From Euryarchaeota archaeon UBA102 (GTDB lineage Archaea > Thermoplasmatota > Poseidoniia > MGIII > CG-Epi1): 6,922 nucleotides of DNA. The first letter of the stretch is position 1; each line of letters opens with the position of its first letter. The translations under genes and the position numbers were made by a program. Positions 1 to 5,895 of the stretch are shown in pieces. The stretch is from positions 1-6,922 of the forward strand of contig DAHL01000049.1 of the NCBI GenBank assembly GCA_002509225.1, written 5' to 3'. The notes beneath the pieces were generated by a model. It saw only the letters and a list, made by a program, of their open reading frames with translations, was not told the origin of the DNA and searched no databases.

Positions 1-2849
1 GTGTTAGTTCCATTATCATAAACGTCCCATTCCAAATCGGCAGTTGTGGATGTGATATTTTCAGCAGAGAGATTACGGAAAATTGGATTGTATTCATGAA
101 CCCAACCCCGTAGAGGATCGTCAACCCAAACTGGGAGATGAAGTAAGGAATCTTTAGTCTCTTGAGTTAATGGAAAACCCCATGCTTCATGGAACGGAGC
201 GAGATTGTGATTAGTAGCTTCAGATAATTCGATAACCCAACGATTGAATTCGGCGTCACCACCACTCGGTGAATCTTCCATATCATAGTAAGCTGTTAGA
301 GCCTCAGTAATCGGATCCCAGCCGAAATATTCCTGAATTTGTAAATAAGTTTCAAGAGCAGTCCAGACACTCCATTGATCGATATCACTACCGTCTGCGA
401 AATAATCCTCTGTACGTGATTCACGACTATCTGATGAAAGTGCGCCGTGGCCTGATGCGAGGTCAACGCCGACCAGTTCAGTCATCAATTTTACAGAATA
501 GAGATTACATGTTGCTTCGGTAGTGCCCGGTAAAGTGGAAGGCATCCATTGATGATTATGTCCTAATTCATGGAACATACCCCAATCTCCATTCTCATAC
601 ATCTCAGTCCCATTAACAACTCCTGCAACGCTTGCAAGATGGGCCATGAACGGATATCCACTATGCATCCAACCTGCACTAATCTGTATATCGAATACAG
701 CACGTTCTACACGAGGCCAAGGTGTGAAACCACTTAGTTCATGTTCCATCTCTAGAGCCTCATCCCAGAAATTCATTGTATGGTCTGGGTCATCTAAATC
801 TCGAATATCACTAGACGGTACTGAAAGGATGAATTGTGTAGATTCTATTTCAGCCCAAGGGGCCGGTAAATGACGAATGCTCTCTTGCCAATCTGAAACA
901 TCTGTAACACCGTGAATATAATGTGGAGCTTCAACAGCCTGCTCAATTGTAACATCGAAGGTCCCTAATGATGAGCCTGCTGGGATACGAATATAGATTG
1001 GGCCGCCCCATGCATTTCCAATTTCAATAGTCTGATTAGAAGCACTCCAGACTCTGTAAACGATAGGATGTCTTGAAATTGTATCTTTTCCCCAGAGACT
1101 ATCTGTGTGTGCACCAATCAAAACATTCACGCCAGTATCGACTATGTGATCTGGGAAAGTGACCATTACAACGTCGCCGGGAGCAGCATAGAGACCAGTA
1201 CTCATACGCCCGTCTGCACGAGCACCTGAATATCCGAAACCGCTAGGGAGTCCATCATAATCACCATTGATTGTCATAGTAAGTGAAACACGTGGAGCTG
1301 TGTCCGGAACTGCACCTGGAAAATCTGATGAACTAGGGTGAATCGGTAACTCGTCTGCTGGGAGTAGTGTGAGTAGACTTTGCTGAATATTCAATAAGAG
1401 GTCATCTATCGGATCGGCACCTAAATCAAAAACATTGCTCGAATTTATCTCCAACCAACCGACATCATCTGAAAGTTCCCTTAGTGGAGACCAGATGATA
1501 TCGAAATCGATTGGAAGTTGATTTACAGCGAGAGAGATTGATGTAGATACGATACTCTGTTCTGAATCAGATAAGGGCAAAACGTCTGTTAGATGATCCT
1601 CAAAAGCATCAACTGCCGTCAATGTGCGATAAAGTGGTGAAGGGGCTGTGTTACCTAAATCTAAGTTTGCAGTAGTAGGAGAGGTTGAAACGAATAGACC
1701 TGTTGTTCTGAATATTTTATTTCCCGAATAATTATTTGCAACATCACTGTTAGAATAAGACCAATACCATGAATGTCCACCCATTACTAACCCCCCGCCA
1801 GAAATCAAGAAATTTTCAATGATTTCATTTTCTGTATCATTATAGTTGTTCCAAAATTCAGTAACGAAACAATCTGTATTGTTTAAATCATCAGTTGTTG
1901 CACTGATAATAACATTGTAGCCTTTAGCTTCTAATTCGTCTTCGAAATGATTGAAACTCGATTCCAATGCTACCGATTTATCTGTGCCACCGCAGACCCA
2001 TTCAATTGCATTGAGCGAAAGTCTTGTTTCATTACCACCTCCACTGTTTGCAACTAGACCTTCATGCCCATAGCCCACTATTCGGCCAAATCCTGCATGA
2101 GAGGCAGAAAAGAGTGGACGGTCGCTCGAATCGATACCGATTGGGAATGCCCATTCACCTAATGGAAGAATGAGTGAAAGATATGACCCCCCATAATCGA
2201 CACTGCCAACATCTGCAGTGATGTCGTGCCAATCCGCATCGAGATCGTGTACTGCGAGTGTTACATTAGTACTGAAATTGTTTGAAGTTGTATTGACTGT
2301 AATTTCATAAATATCCCAAGAAGAACGTGTAGTTGGAGTTCCCGACAGATTTCCAGTAGTATCGAAAGTTAGGCCATCTGGAAGAGATGGTTCAATACTA
2401 ACAAGAGTGAAATTTGAGCTGTTTTCTATTAATTGAATCGTAACTGTTTTATTTGCAGAAATTGCATGCACTGTGTCATTAGACCAAACAACAAATTCCG
2501 GTTCGGGTTCCGGTTCGGGTGGATCGAAAGTGCATGAACCATCATCCACTGTTGCATTTTGATTGAAATTATTAGCAGTAGAATTAGTACAACCATCTAC
2601 AGGAGCAGGTTCTGGATCGATAGGCTCGAAAACACATGAATCGTCATCCACTGTTGCATTCGAATTGAAATTGTCTGCAGTTGCATTAGTACAACCTAAA
2701 ATCGGTTCAGTAGGTTCAGTTCCACCATTATCTATCTCATTTTCCGGTATGATTTCAGGACCTTCATCAGTTAACAGATTTTCAATTCCAAGACAACCGG
2801 AGAAAGAGGATGTCAACAACAGAATCGCTAATAGATGAATCTTGCTCAC
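1..2849 (-). CDS. M60-family (TCAF/enhancin-like) zinc metallopeptidase lipoprotein, C-terminus beyond the window
   Basis: The frame is open from a GTG at 2849 to the window edge, giving 949 codons with no stop. Residues 1-19 are a lipoprotein signal ending in the lipobox FSGC, so Cys19 is the likely lipidated, membrane-anchoring residue. Residues 52-72 and 86-106 are two Cys-framed Asn/Asp repeats. A PEPEPEPE linker (111-118) and a putative Ig domain (about 119-205, LPDGLTFDTTGNLSGTPT) follow. Residues about 210-450 resemble the glutamine-amidotransferase-like domain of TCAF proteins (GRIVGYGHEG; GGGLVMGGHSW), but GGHSW has no nucleophile Cys. From about 511 the M60 region begins (PGAVPDTAPRV, TGLYAAPGD, IGAHTDSLWG). 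Its catalytic site is H760-E-L-G-H764 with E778 as probable third zinc ligand, followed by LYLQLQE-like YLQIQEYFGW. M60 enzymes are gluzincins, several of which cut O-glycosylated (mucin-like) proteins; that substrate is inferred here. The visible end (about 930 on) may begin an Fn3-like domain. Confidence 0.9.
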   Translation of the reverse strand, partial: MSKIHLLAILLLTSSFSGCLGIENLLTDEGPEIIPENEIDNGGTEPTEPILGCTNATADNFNSNATVDDDSCVFEPIDPEPAPVDGCTNSTANNFNQNATVDDGSCTFDPPEPEPEPEFVVWSNDTVHAISANKTVTIQLIENSSNFTLVSIEPSLPDGLTFDTTGNLSGTPTTRSSWDIYEITVNTTSNNFSTNVTLAVHDLDADWHDITADVGSVDYGGSYLSLILPLGEWAFPIGIDSSDRPLFSASHAGFGRIVGYGHEGLVANSGGGNETRLSLNAIEWVCGGTDKSVALESSFNHFEDELEAKGYNVIISATTDDLNNTDCFVTEFWNNYNDTENEIIENFLISGGGLVMGGHSWYWSYSNSDVANNYSGNKIFRTTGLFVSTSPTTANLDLGNTAPSPLYRTLTAVDAFEDHLTDVLPLSDSEQSIVSTSISLAVNQLPIDFDIIWSPLRELSDDVGWLEINSSNVFDLGADPIDDLLLNIQQSLLTLLPADELPIHPSSSDFPGAVPDTAPRVSLTMTINGDYDGLPSGFGYSGARADGRMSTGLYAAPGDVVMVTFPDHIVDTGVNVLIGAHTDSLWGKDTISRHPIVYRVWSASNQTIEIGNAWGGPIYIRIPAGSSLGTFDVTIEQAVEAPHYIHGVTDVSDWQESIRHLPAPWAEIESTQFILSVPSSDIRDLDDPDHTMNFWDEALEMEHELSGFTPWPRVERAVFDIQISAGWMHSGYPFMAHLASVAGVVNGTEMYENGDWGMFHELGHNHQWMPSTLPGTTEATCNLYSVKLMTELVGVDLASGHGALSSDSRESRTEDYFADGSDIDQWSVWTALETYLQIQEYFGWDPITEALTAYYDMEDSPSGGDAEFNRWVIELSEATNHNLAPFHEAWGFPLTQETKDSLLHLPVWVDDPLRGWVHEYNPIFRNLSAENITSTTADLEWDVYDNGTN
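2496..2519 (-). repeat. 12-bp perfect tandem duplication encoding the PEPEPEPE linker
   Basis: On the plus strand ttccggttcggg occurs twice in direct succession (2496-2507 and 2508-2519). It encodes the Pro-Glu linker (residues 111-118) between the second Cys-framed repeat and the putative Ig domain of the M60 protein. The unit is a multiple of three, so gain or loss of a copy would change linker length without shifting frame. Confidence 0.85.
2532..2696 (-). repeat. Two Cys-framed N-x-N-A-T-V-D-D repeats near the N-terminus of the M60 lipoprotein
   Basis: Residues 52-72 and 86-106 are two copies of a 21-residue motif spaced 34 residues apart. Each opens with G-C-T-N, continues with T-A-x-N-F-N-x-N-A-T-V-D-D and closes with S-C. 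The linkers between and after them are Pro/Glu/Asp-rich. The same motif type is familiar from secreted multi-domain proteins of Bacteroidetes and marine archaea; its function is not established to my knowledge. The paired cysteines suggest a small disulphide-closed loop, and N-A-T is an N-glycosylation sequon. At DNA level the copies share runs such as atccactgttgcatt, so the duplication is still visible. Confidence 0.85.
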
Positions 2850-2867
2850 AGTTTGCCAACTGGGGGC

Positions 2868-2876
2868 ATATTAAAA
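2868..2876 (-). promoter_or_regulatory. Probable archaeal TATA box for the M60 gene
   Basis: TTTTAATAT on the minus strand is centred about 23 bp upstream of the GTG at 2849. This is close to the distance that puts an archaeal transcription start at or next to the start codon. The stretch between it and the GTG has no Shine-Dalgarno-like GGAGG, which fits a leaderless message and supports the GTG start. An in-frame TAA sits at 2871-2873, so no longer N-terminus is possible beyond a few codons. Confidence 0.55.
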
Positions 2877-2895
2877 CCAGATTATGCGAATCTCA

Positions 2896-2934
2896 GAATG
2901 ACTAACACGGCTTACCGGCAAATGTTAGTCATTC
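2896..2934 (-). terminator. Perfect 12-bp inverted repeat between the repeat-protein and M60 genes; probable hairpin terminator
   Basis: GAATGACTAACA (2896-2907) and its exact reverse complement TGTTAGTCATTC (2923-2934) flank a 15-nt loop. Inside the loop CGG (2908-2910) can pair with CCG (2915-2917), extending the stem past a bulge. It starts 14 bp beyond the stop codon at 2949-2951 and ends about 20 bp before the TATA box of the M60 gene. A hairpin ending the repeat-protein message is the simplest reading. No T-run follows the stem directly; TTTTAA appears about 20 nt later and doubles as the TATA box. A protein-binding operator for the M60 gene is the main alternative. Confidence 0.5.
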
Positions 2935-2948
2935 ATTTACTATTCTAA

Positions 2949-5384
2949 CTAGCTGGGGTCAGCACCATCGCCATCGCCATCGCCACTGCCGTCGTGCCAG
3001 TCATCACCGCAGTCATTACCTTCTACGAAATGTTCTGATTCAGGAATACCGTCACCATCTTCATCTATCATTTCATAGAACCAGCCAGCCCCACAAACGC
3101 CATCTTCCTCATCATCGAGATCGCCGTCATCATTATTATCGAAATTCCAGAAAGAGAAATCGAACGCTTTGATGTAAGTTGGATTTCCTGCAGAGAAATT
3201 ATCATACATAGTATAGCCGGCAACGTGTATTACTCGGGCATCCCAATTACCATCGTAATCCTCATCCCAACCACCCCATGTAATGTCACTATATTCAACG
3301 TACTCTGGATTTTCATCATTGTTACCATCTAGCCAGTGGAAATTTGCAGCCTCTACGATGAGTATCTCACCGGAAACATTGTACTGTTCATTGTAACCGG
3401 TAGTACGAACTGCAGTAACATCACTGGATGTGATATTGACGCCGTTAGAATCATTCAGTGCTGCAAAATTTTCGATACTTACTATTTCGAGTTCTGATTC
3501 GGCATTGTCATCAGAATCTAATGAAGCAATTCCTACCTCTTCAACGTGAACTGCGTTCGGTTCTCCATTACTGTCTGTATCTGAAAATTCGATAGTTTCA
3601 ATTTGTAAGAAACTAGCTTCAGCATTACCGTCGCTATCTTCATCGGCATTTGCTATAACTAAATCAGACATAGAGATGTAGTTCCAGTTACCGTCACTGA
3701 AATTATCCCAGAATTCTCTTGTTACTACATTGATGTAGAAATATTCGTTGAGAGTATCGTTGTTACCATCATAAGACACCATATCGATTAAACGGTATGA
3801 ATAATATTCTGGATTCCCATCTGAGTTGTTATCCCAAACTTCGATTTCCATCAGATGTATTGCAGTATATTCTGGTGTATCATCATGATCACCGTCATAA
3901 ACTTCGAAACCGAACTCTTTGATTAGCATATAATTAGGTATGCTATCAGAATTATCATCCAGACATAAAAATTCTGAACCATAGAATGATTCGTATTCTG
4001 GATTGTCTATACTACCTGATGAGCCCCAGCTTATGGTATTTGTAGATACATATTCCAAATTTCCGTCAGAGTTATCATCTAAGAATAAACCGGAAGTAAT
4101 GACTTGCATTGCATATGAATAACCTCCATTGCCAGAATCGCCCCCTTCGCTACTATAGACAATACTGTTTAGAGTGTCCCCATAGTTTTGATCTGTGTCC
4201 AATGTATTGTCTTCATTAATAGGATCTAATGCGGAAAAATCTGAAACCAAATTATTAGATAAAGAAGCGCCAGATTCAGCTTCAGCAGGACCATGTTGAG
4301 GTGTAGTTAAATCGGACTGTTCATAACTGACGTCTTCAATATCTTCCATTGAAACTTCTGGAGCTTCAGCTGAACCTTCGCCTTCTGTAAGTTCTGGAGC
4401 TGTATTATCCATAGTAGAGCTGCCTTCATCAGCATCTGAAGTATCGATTTCAACGTCATCTAAATCCGAAGAATCTTCAAAAGAAGAGGTTGCAGATTCT
4501 GCAGTACCGAAATTTGAATCGCTCAAAGATGAGTCATCTGGAAGAGGGAGTACTGTGAATTCCCAAACATCAGAAGTAATCGAATGTTCGCCAGCATGTG
4601 CAGTCACTTTCCAAAAGTAAGTTACCTCTAACATTAAATCGGTTGGAGTGTATTTATTCTCCTCGACGCCGCTTAATATTTGAGTGGTGCCGTCATCACT
4701 ATCTAAAAATAGATCATATGTTACTAAGTCGTCATCTGCATCGAAACCTGCCCAAATAAGAGATGCTTCGAGTACATTAGTATCATCTTCAGGATACTGT
4801 AATTCCAAGACTGGTGCCACATTAACTGGTTCAGTATTCTCTTCTATAATAGTGAAAAATCTTTCATCGGAAACAGTCGTATGGTCTGGCCATAAATCTG
4901 AAACTTGAATATACCATGAATAATCCCCTGGAGCTAAATCTGGTAATTGATAACCAGGATTAGGATCTGTAACTGAATTCAGCAAGTAGGGAGAACCGCC
5001 GACAGCTCCGTAAAACAGAACTGTTGTTAATGAATCATCATCGACATCATTTACAGTCCAATATATTGCTGGAGAACTATAGAATACTTCATTGTTTTCT
5101 GGTCCCATTATTGAAACAGTTGGGGCTGTGTTTGTATCCGGATTGCCTTCTGAATCTGGATTTATAATAGCATCTGGGCTTGAATCCTGAAAAGCGACGA
5201 AACCGACACAGATACCTAACATTAATGCAACAAATGAAGCACTGAATGCTGAGGTTGAATTACCTGTAGAGGTAGTACTGAGACTATTAGGTGAAGATGA
5301 ACGAGCACCGCCAGGTGGCAGAGTTATGCTTCCATCTCGGCTCTTTCGATAGCTTTTGAATCCTTTCAAATTGCTCTTAGACAT
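2949..5384 (-). CDS. Large membrane-anchored surface protein with Fn3/Ig-like domains and sixteen 21-residue calcium-loop-like repeats
   Basis: I do not recognise a named family for this 811-aa protein. Residues 1-45 are basic and Ser/Gly/Pro-rich, then one hydrophobic helix (about 47-66) acts as an uncleaved anchor, so the rest should be outside the cell. Two Fn3/Ig-like domains follow (about 86-180 and 188-279; both start N-x-A-P and end F-T-I or F-T-V). A Ser/Asp/Glu-rich linker spans 283-405. From residue 432, tandem 21-residue repeats run to about 758, most with D-x-N-S-D-G-N-P-E-Y. The tail has another D-x-D-x-D-G-x-x-E loop (D774-E782), two Cys (764, 792) and a Gly-Asp terminus. D-x-D-x-D-G-x-x-D/E loops bind calcium in integrin FG-GAP repeats, so calcium-stabilised folding is inferred. 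The ATG at 5384 lies 26 bp from a TATA box, with no Shine-Dalgarno site. Likely role: adhesin or structural surface protein. Confidence 0.88.
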   Translation of the reverse strand: MSKSNLKGFKSYRKSRDGSITLPPGGARSSSPNSLSTTSTGNSTSAFSASFVALMLGICVGFVAFQDSSPDAIINPDSEGNPDTNTAPTVSIMGPENNEVFYSSPAIYWTVNDVDDDSLTTVLFYGAVGGSPYLLNSVTDPNPGYQLPDLAPGDYSWYIQVSDLWPDHTTVSDERFFTIIEENTEPVNVAPVLELQYPEDDTNVLEASLIWAGFDADDDLVTYDLFLDSDDGTTQILSGVEENKYTPTDLMLEVTYFWKVTAHAGEHSITSDVWEFTVLPLPDDSSLSDSNFGTAESATSSFEDSSDLDDVEIDTSDADEGSSTMDNTAPELTEGEGSAEAPEVSMEDIEDVSYEQSDLTTPQHGPAEAESGASLSNNLVSDFSALDPINEDNTLDTDQNYGDTLNSIVYSSEGGDSGNGGYSYAMQVITSGLFLDDNSDGNLEYVSTNTISWGSSGSIDNPEYESFYGSEFLCLDDNSDSIPNYMLIKEFGFEVYDGDHDDTPEYTAIHLMEIEVWDNNSDGNPEYYSYRLIDMVSYDGNNDTLNEYFYINVVTREFWDNFSDGNWNYISMSDLVIANADEDSDGNAEASFLQIETIEFSDTDSNGEPNAVHVEEVGIASLDSDDNAESELEIVSIENFAALNDSNGVNITSSDVTAVRTTGYNEQYNVSGEILIVEAANFHWLDGNNDENPEYVEYSDITWGGWDEDYDGNWDARVIHVAGYTMYDNFSAGNPTYIKAFDFSFWNFDNNDDGDLDDEEDGVCGAGWFYEMIDEDGDGIPESEHFVEGNDCGDDWHDGSGDGDGDGADPS
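2965..2982 (-). repeat. Hexanucleotide repeat (three copies) encoding the Gly-Asp C-terminus
   Basis: Plus-strand ccatcg is repeated three times in a row, read as GAT/GGC codons in the Gly-Asp tail just before the ADPS end of the 811-aa protein. The unit keeps frame, so copy-number change would only lengthen or shorten the acidic tail. Confidence 0.8.
3153..4091 (-). repeat. Array of fifteen full 21-residue (63-bp) repeats in the surface protein
   Basis: Repeats begin at residues 432, 453, 472, 493, 514, 535, 556, 577, 598, 619, 640, 661, 682, 703 and 724; a sixteenth, degenerate at its end, begins at 745. All are 21 residues except the second, which is 19. The pattern is hydrophobic-x-hydrophobic-aromatic, then D-x-N-S-D-G-N-P-E-Y, then alternating residues typical of a beta strand. 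Good copies begin FEVYDGD, IEVWDNN and YTMYDNF. Repeats 11 and 12 (640-681) keep the 21-residue step but lose the D-G core. The strict spacing with one loop per unit suggests a beta-solenoid or roll with one metal site per turn. That fold is inference. DNA-level identity between copies is low, so this is an old protein repeat rather than recent DNA duplication. Confidence 0.88.
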
Positions 5385-5406
5385 GATTGTCTACTTTTAT
5401 CTTTAG

Positions 5407-5414
5407 AATATAAA
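5407..5414 (-). promoter_or_regulatory. Archaeal TATA box for the repeat-protein gene
   Basis: TTTATATT on the minus strand is centred 26-27 bp before the ATG at 5384. That distance places transcription start on or beside the A of the ATG, implying a leaderless message. A bacterial reading is weak because no -35-like element sits about 17 bp upstream. Confidence 0.65.
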
Positions 5415-5419
5415 GAAAG

Positions 5420-5439
5420 TTCACAAAAAAAATTGTGAA
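5420..5439 (-). promoter_or_regulatory. 20-bp palindrome next to the TATA box of the repeat-protein gene; candidate operator
   Basis: The minus strand reads TTCACAATTTTTTTTGTGAA: perfect 7-bp arms TTCACAA/TTGTGAA around six T. It ends 6 bp upstream of the TATA box. It matches 17 of 20 positions with 5876-5895, which holds the equivalent place before the winged-helix gene. A dimeric regulator site is the favoured reading; a T-rich terminator of the gene upstream is the alternative, although that gene already has a T-tract right after its stop. Confidence 0.45.
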
Positions 5440-5441
5440 TT

Positions 5442-5454
5442 AATAAACTTTATT
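5442..5454. repeat. Short AT-rich palindrome AATAAA-C-TTTATT
   Basis: Perfect 6-bp arms around one base lie two bases away from the 20-bp palindrome and between the two T-rich elements. It may be part of a regulator site or a chance product of AT-rich intergenic DNA. Confidence 0.3.
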
Positions 5455-5457
5455 CGT

Positions 5458-5471
5458 AAAAAAAATTGCGC
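5458..5471 (-). terminator. T-tract terminator directly after the winged-helix gene
   Basis: The stop codon TAA (5472-5474) is followed at once by GCGCAA and eight T. Archaeal RNA polymerase terminates on T-rich non-template tracts without needing a hairpin. The permease gene ends the same way, with CGCAATTTTTT right after its stop. Confidence 0.55.
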
Positions 5472-5843
5472 TTACCAGCGTTTATCGAGTGCATCTAAAG
5501 AATGAACTTCGACTGTGTTACCCAATAAAAGTACTAAGCAATAATCATCAGCAACCCCAGTTCCGAAGAATTTCTTACCTCCCATTTCAATACTCTGTAC
5601 TCCATTGCAGAATATAACACGAGATTTATTGATACTGTAAAGCGTTCTATTTCCGGATTTTTTGGAAGAGAGAAGATCCTTGTAGCAAAGATTTTTGTAA
5701 CGATGACGTAACATGGTGTCTCTTTTTCTAAGTTCATCGACATCATCTGGTTCAAAGAGTGTCTTGGCTGCAGCAGTAACTGTGGATGAAGGATTATCTG
5801 CGACGAAGGAGAGAATTGCTAAATCTAAATCGGCAGATGCCAC
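5472..5843 (-). CDS. Small winged-helix-like protein, probable transcription regulator
   Basis: The preferred start is the GTG at 5843, giving 123 aa. A TATA box (TTATAATA, 5864-5871) is centred about 25 bp upstream, the same leaderless geometry as the neighbouring genes. A TTG at 5861 would add six residues but would lie almost against that TATA box. Residues about 5-75 read as a winged helix: helix LDLAILSFVADN, a segment TVTAAAKTLF, a basic helix around RKRDTMLRHRYKNLCYKDLL (recognition-helix candidate), then SSKKSGNRTLYSIN as a beta wing. The C-terminal part (76-123) is a short beta-rich segment of unknown role. There is no transmembrane segment. The family is not recognised beyond the fold, and DNA binding is an inference. 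The gene sits between the permease gene (52 bp) and the surface-protein gene (87 bp); a shared palindrome upstream of both it and the surface-protein gene makes it a candidate local regulator. Confidence 0.75.
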   Translation of the reverse strand: MASADLDLAILSFVADNPSSTVTAAAKTLFEPDDVDELRKRDTMLRHRYKNLCYKDLLSSKKSGNRTLYSINKSRVIFCNGVQSIEMGGKKFFGTGVADDYCLVLLLGNTVEVHSLDALDKRW

Positions 5844-5863
5844 GGTTCCGTAATGAAACAATA

Positions 5864-5871
5864 TATTATAA
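5864..5871 (-). promoter_or_regulatory. Archaeal TATA box for the winged-helix gene
   Basis: TTATAATA on the minus strand, within the longer AT run CTTATAATATATT, is centred 24-25 bp before the GTG at 5843. It decides the start: a message beginning at the GTG would be leaderless, while the upstream TTG at 5861 would not be transcribed. Confidence 0.6.
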
Positions 5872-5875
5872 GTTG

Positions 5876-5895
5876 TTCAAAGAAAAAATTGCGAA
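5876..5895 (-). promoter_or_regulatory. 20-bp element after the permease stop and before the winged-helix promoter; candidate operator and T-tract terminator
   Basis: The minus strand reads TTCGCAATTTTTTCTTTGAA, beginning directly after the permease stop codon and ending 5 bp upstream of the TATA box of the winged-helix gene. It matches the palindrome at 5420-5439 at 17 of 20 positions, although its own arms are less perfect. Its six-T run right after a stop codon also makes it a likely archaeal terminator. The two roles are not exclusive. Confidence 0.45.

Noticed and set aside
646..873. Plus-strand frame of 75 codons
   Set aside because: Antisense to the continuous M60 coding frame, whose catalytic and family motifs cover this stretch; no promoter and no recognisable protein features.
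2563..2838. Plus-strand frame of 91 codons
   Set aside because: Antisense shadow of the signal peptide and Cys-framed repeats of the M60 lipoprotein; its internal repetition is simply the mirror of those repeats.
2885..2890. TTCGCA as a third copy of the shared upstream element, before the M60 gene
   Set aside because: Only six bases match, there is no T-run or second arm, and its distance to the TATA box (14 bp) differs from the 24-25 bp of the other two.
3153..4091. 63-bp periodicity read as a CRISPR array or DNA satellite
   Set aside because: Units differ strongly at DNA level and conserve only amino-acid motifs within one open frame, so it is a protein repeat.
4684..4908. Plus-strand frame of 74 codons
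   Set aside because: Lies antisense within the second Fn3-like domain of the surface protein and has a low-complexity Ser-rich translation.
5534..5755. Minus-strand frame of 73 codons overlapping the winged-helix gene
   Set aside because: Out-of-frame shadow of the 123-aa gene with no promoter of its own.
5842..5851. ACGG-NN-CCGT palindrome over the winged-helix start
   Set aside because: Arms of only four bases are expected often by chance and lie partly in coding sequence; too weak to call an operator.
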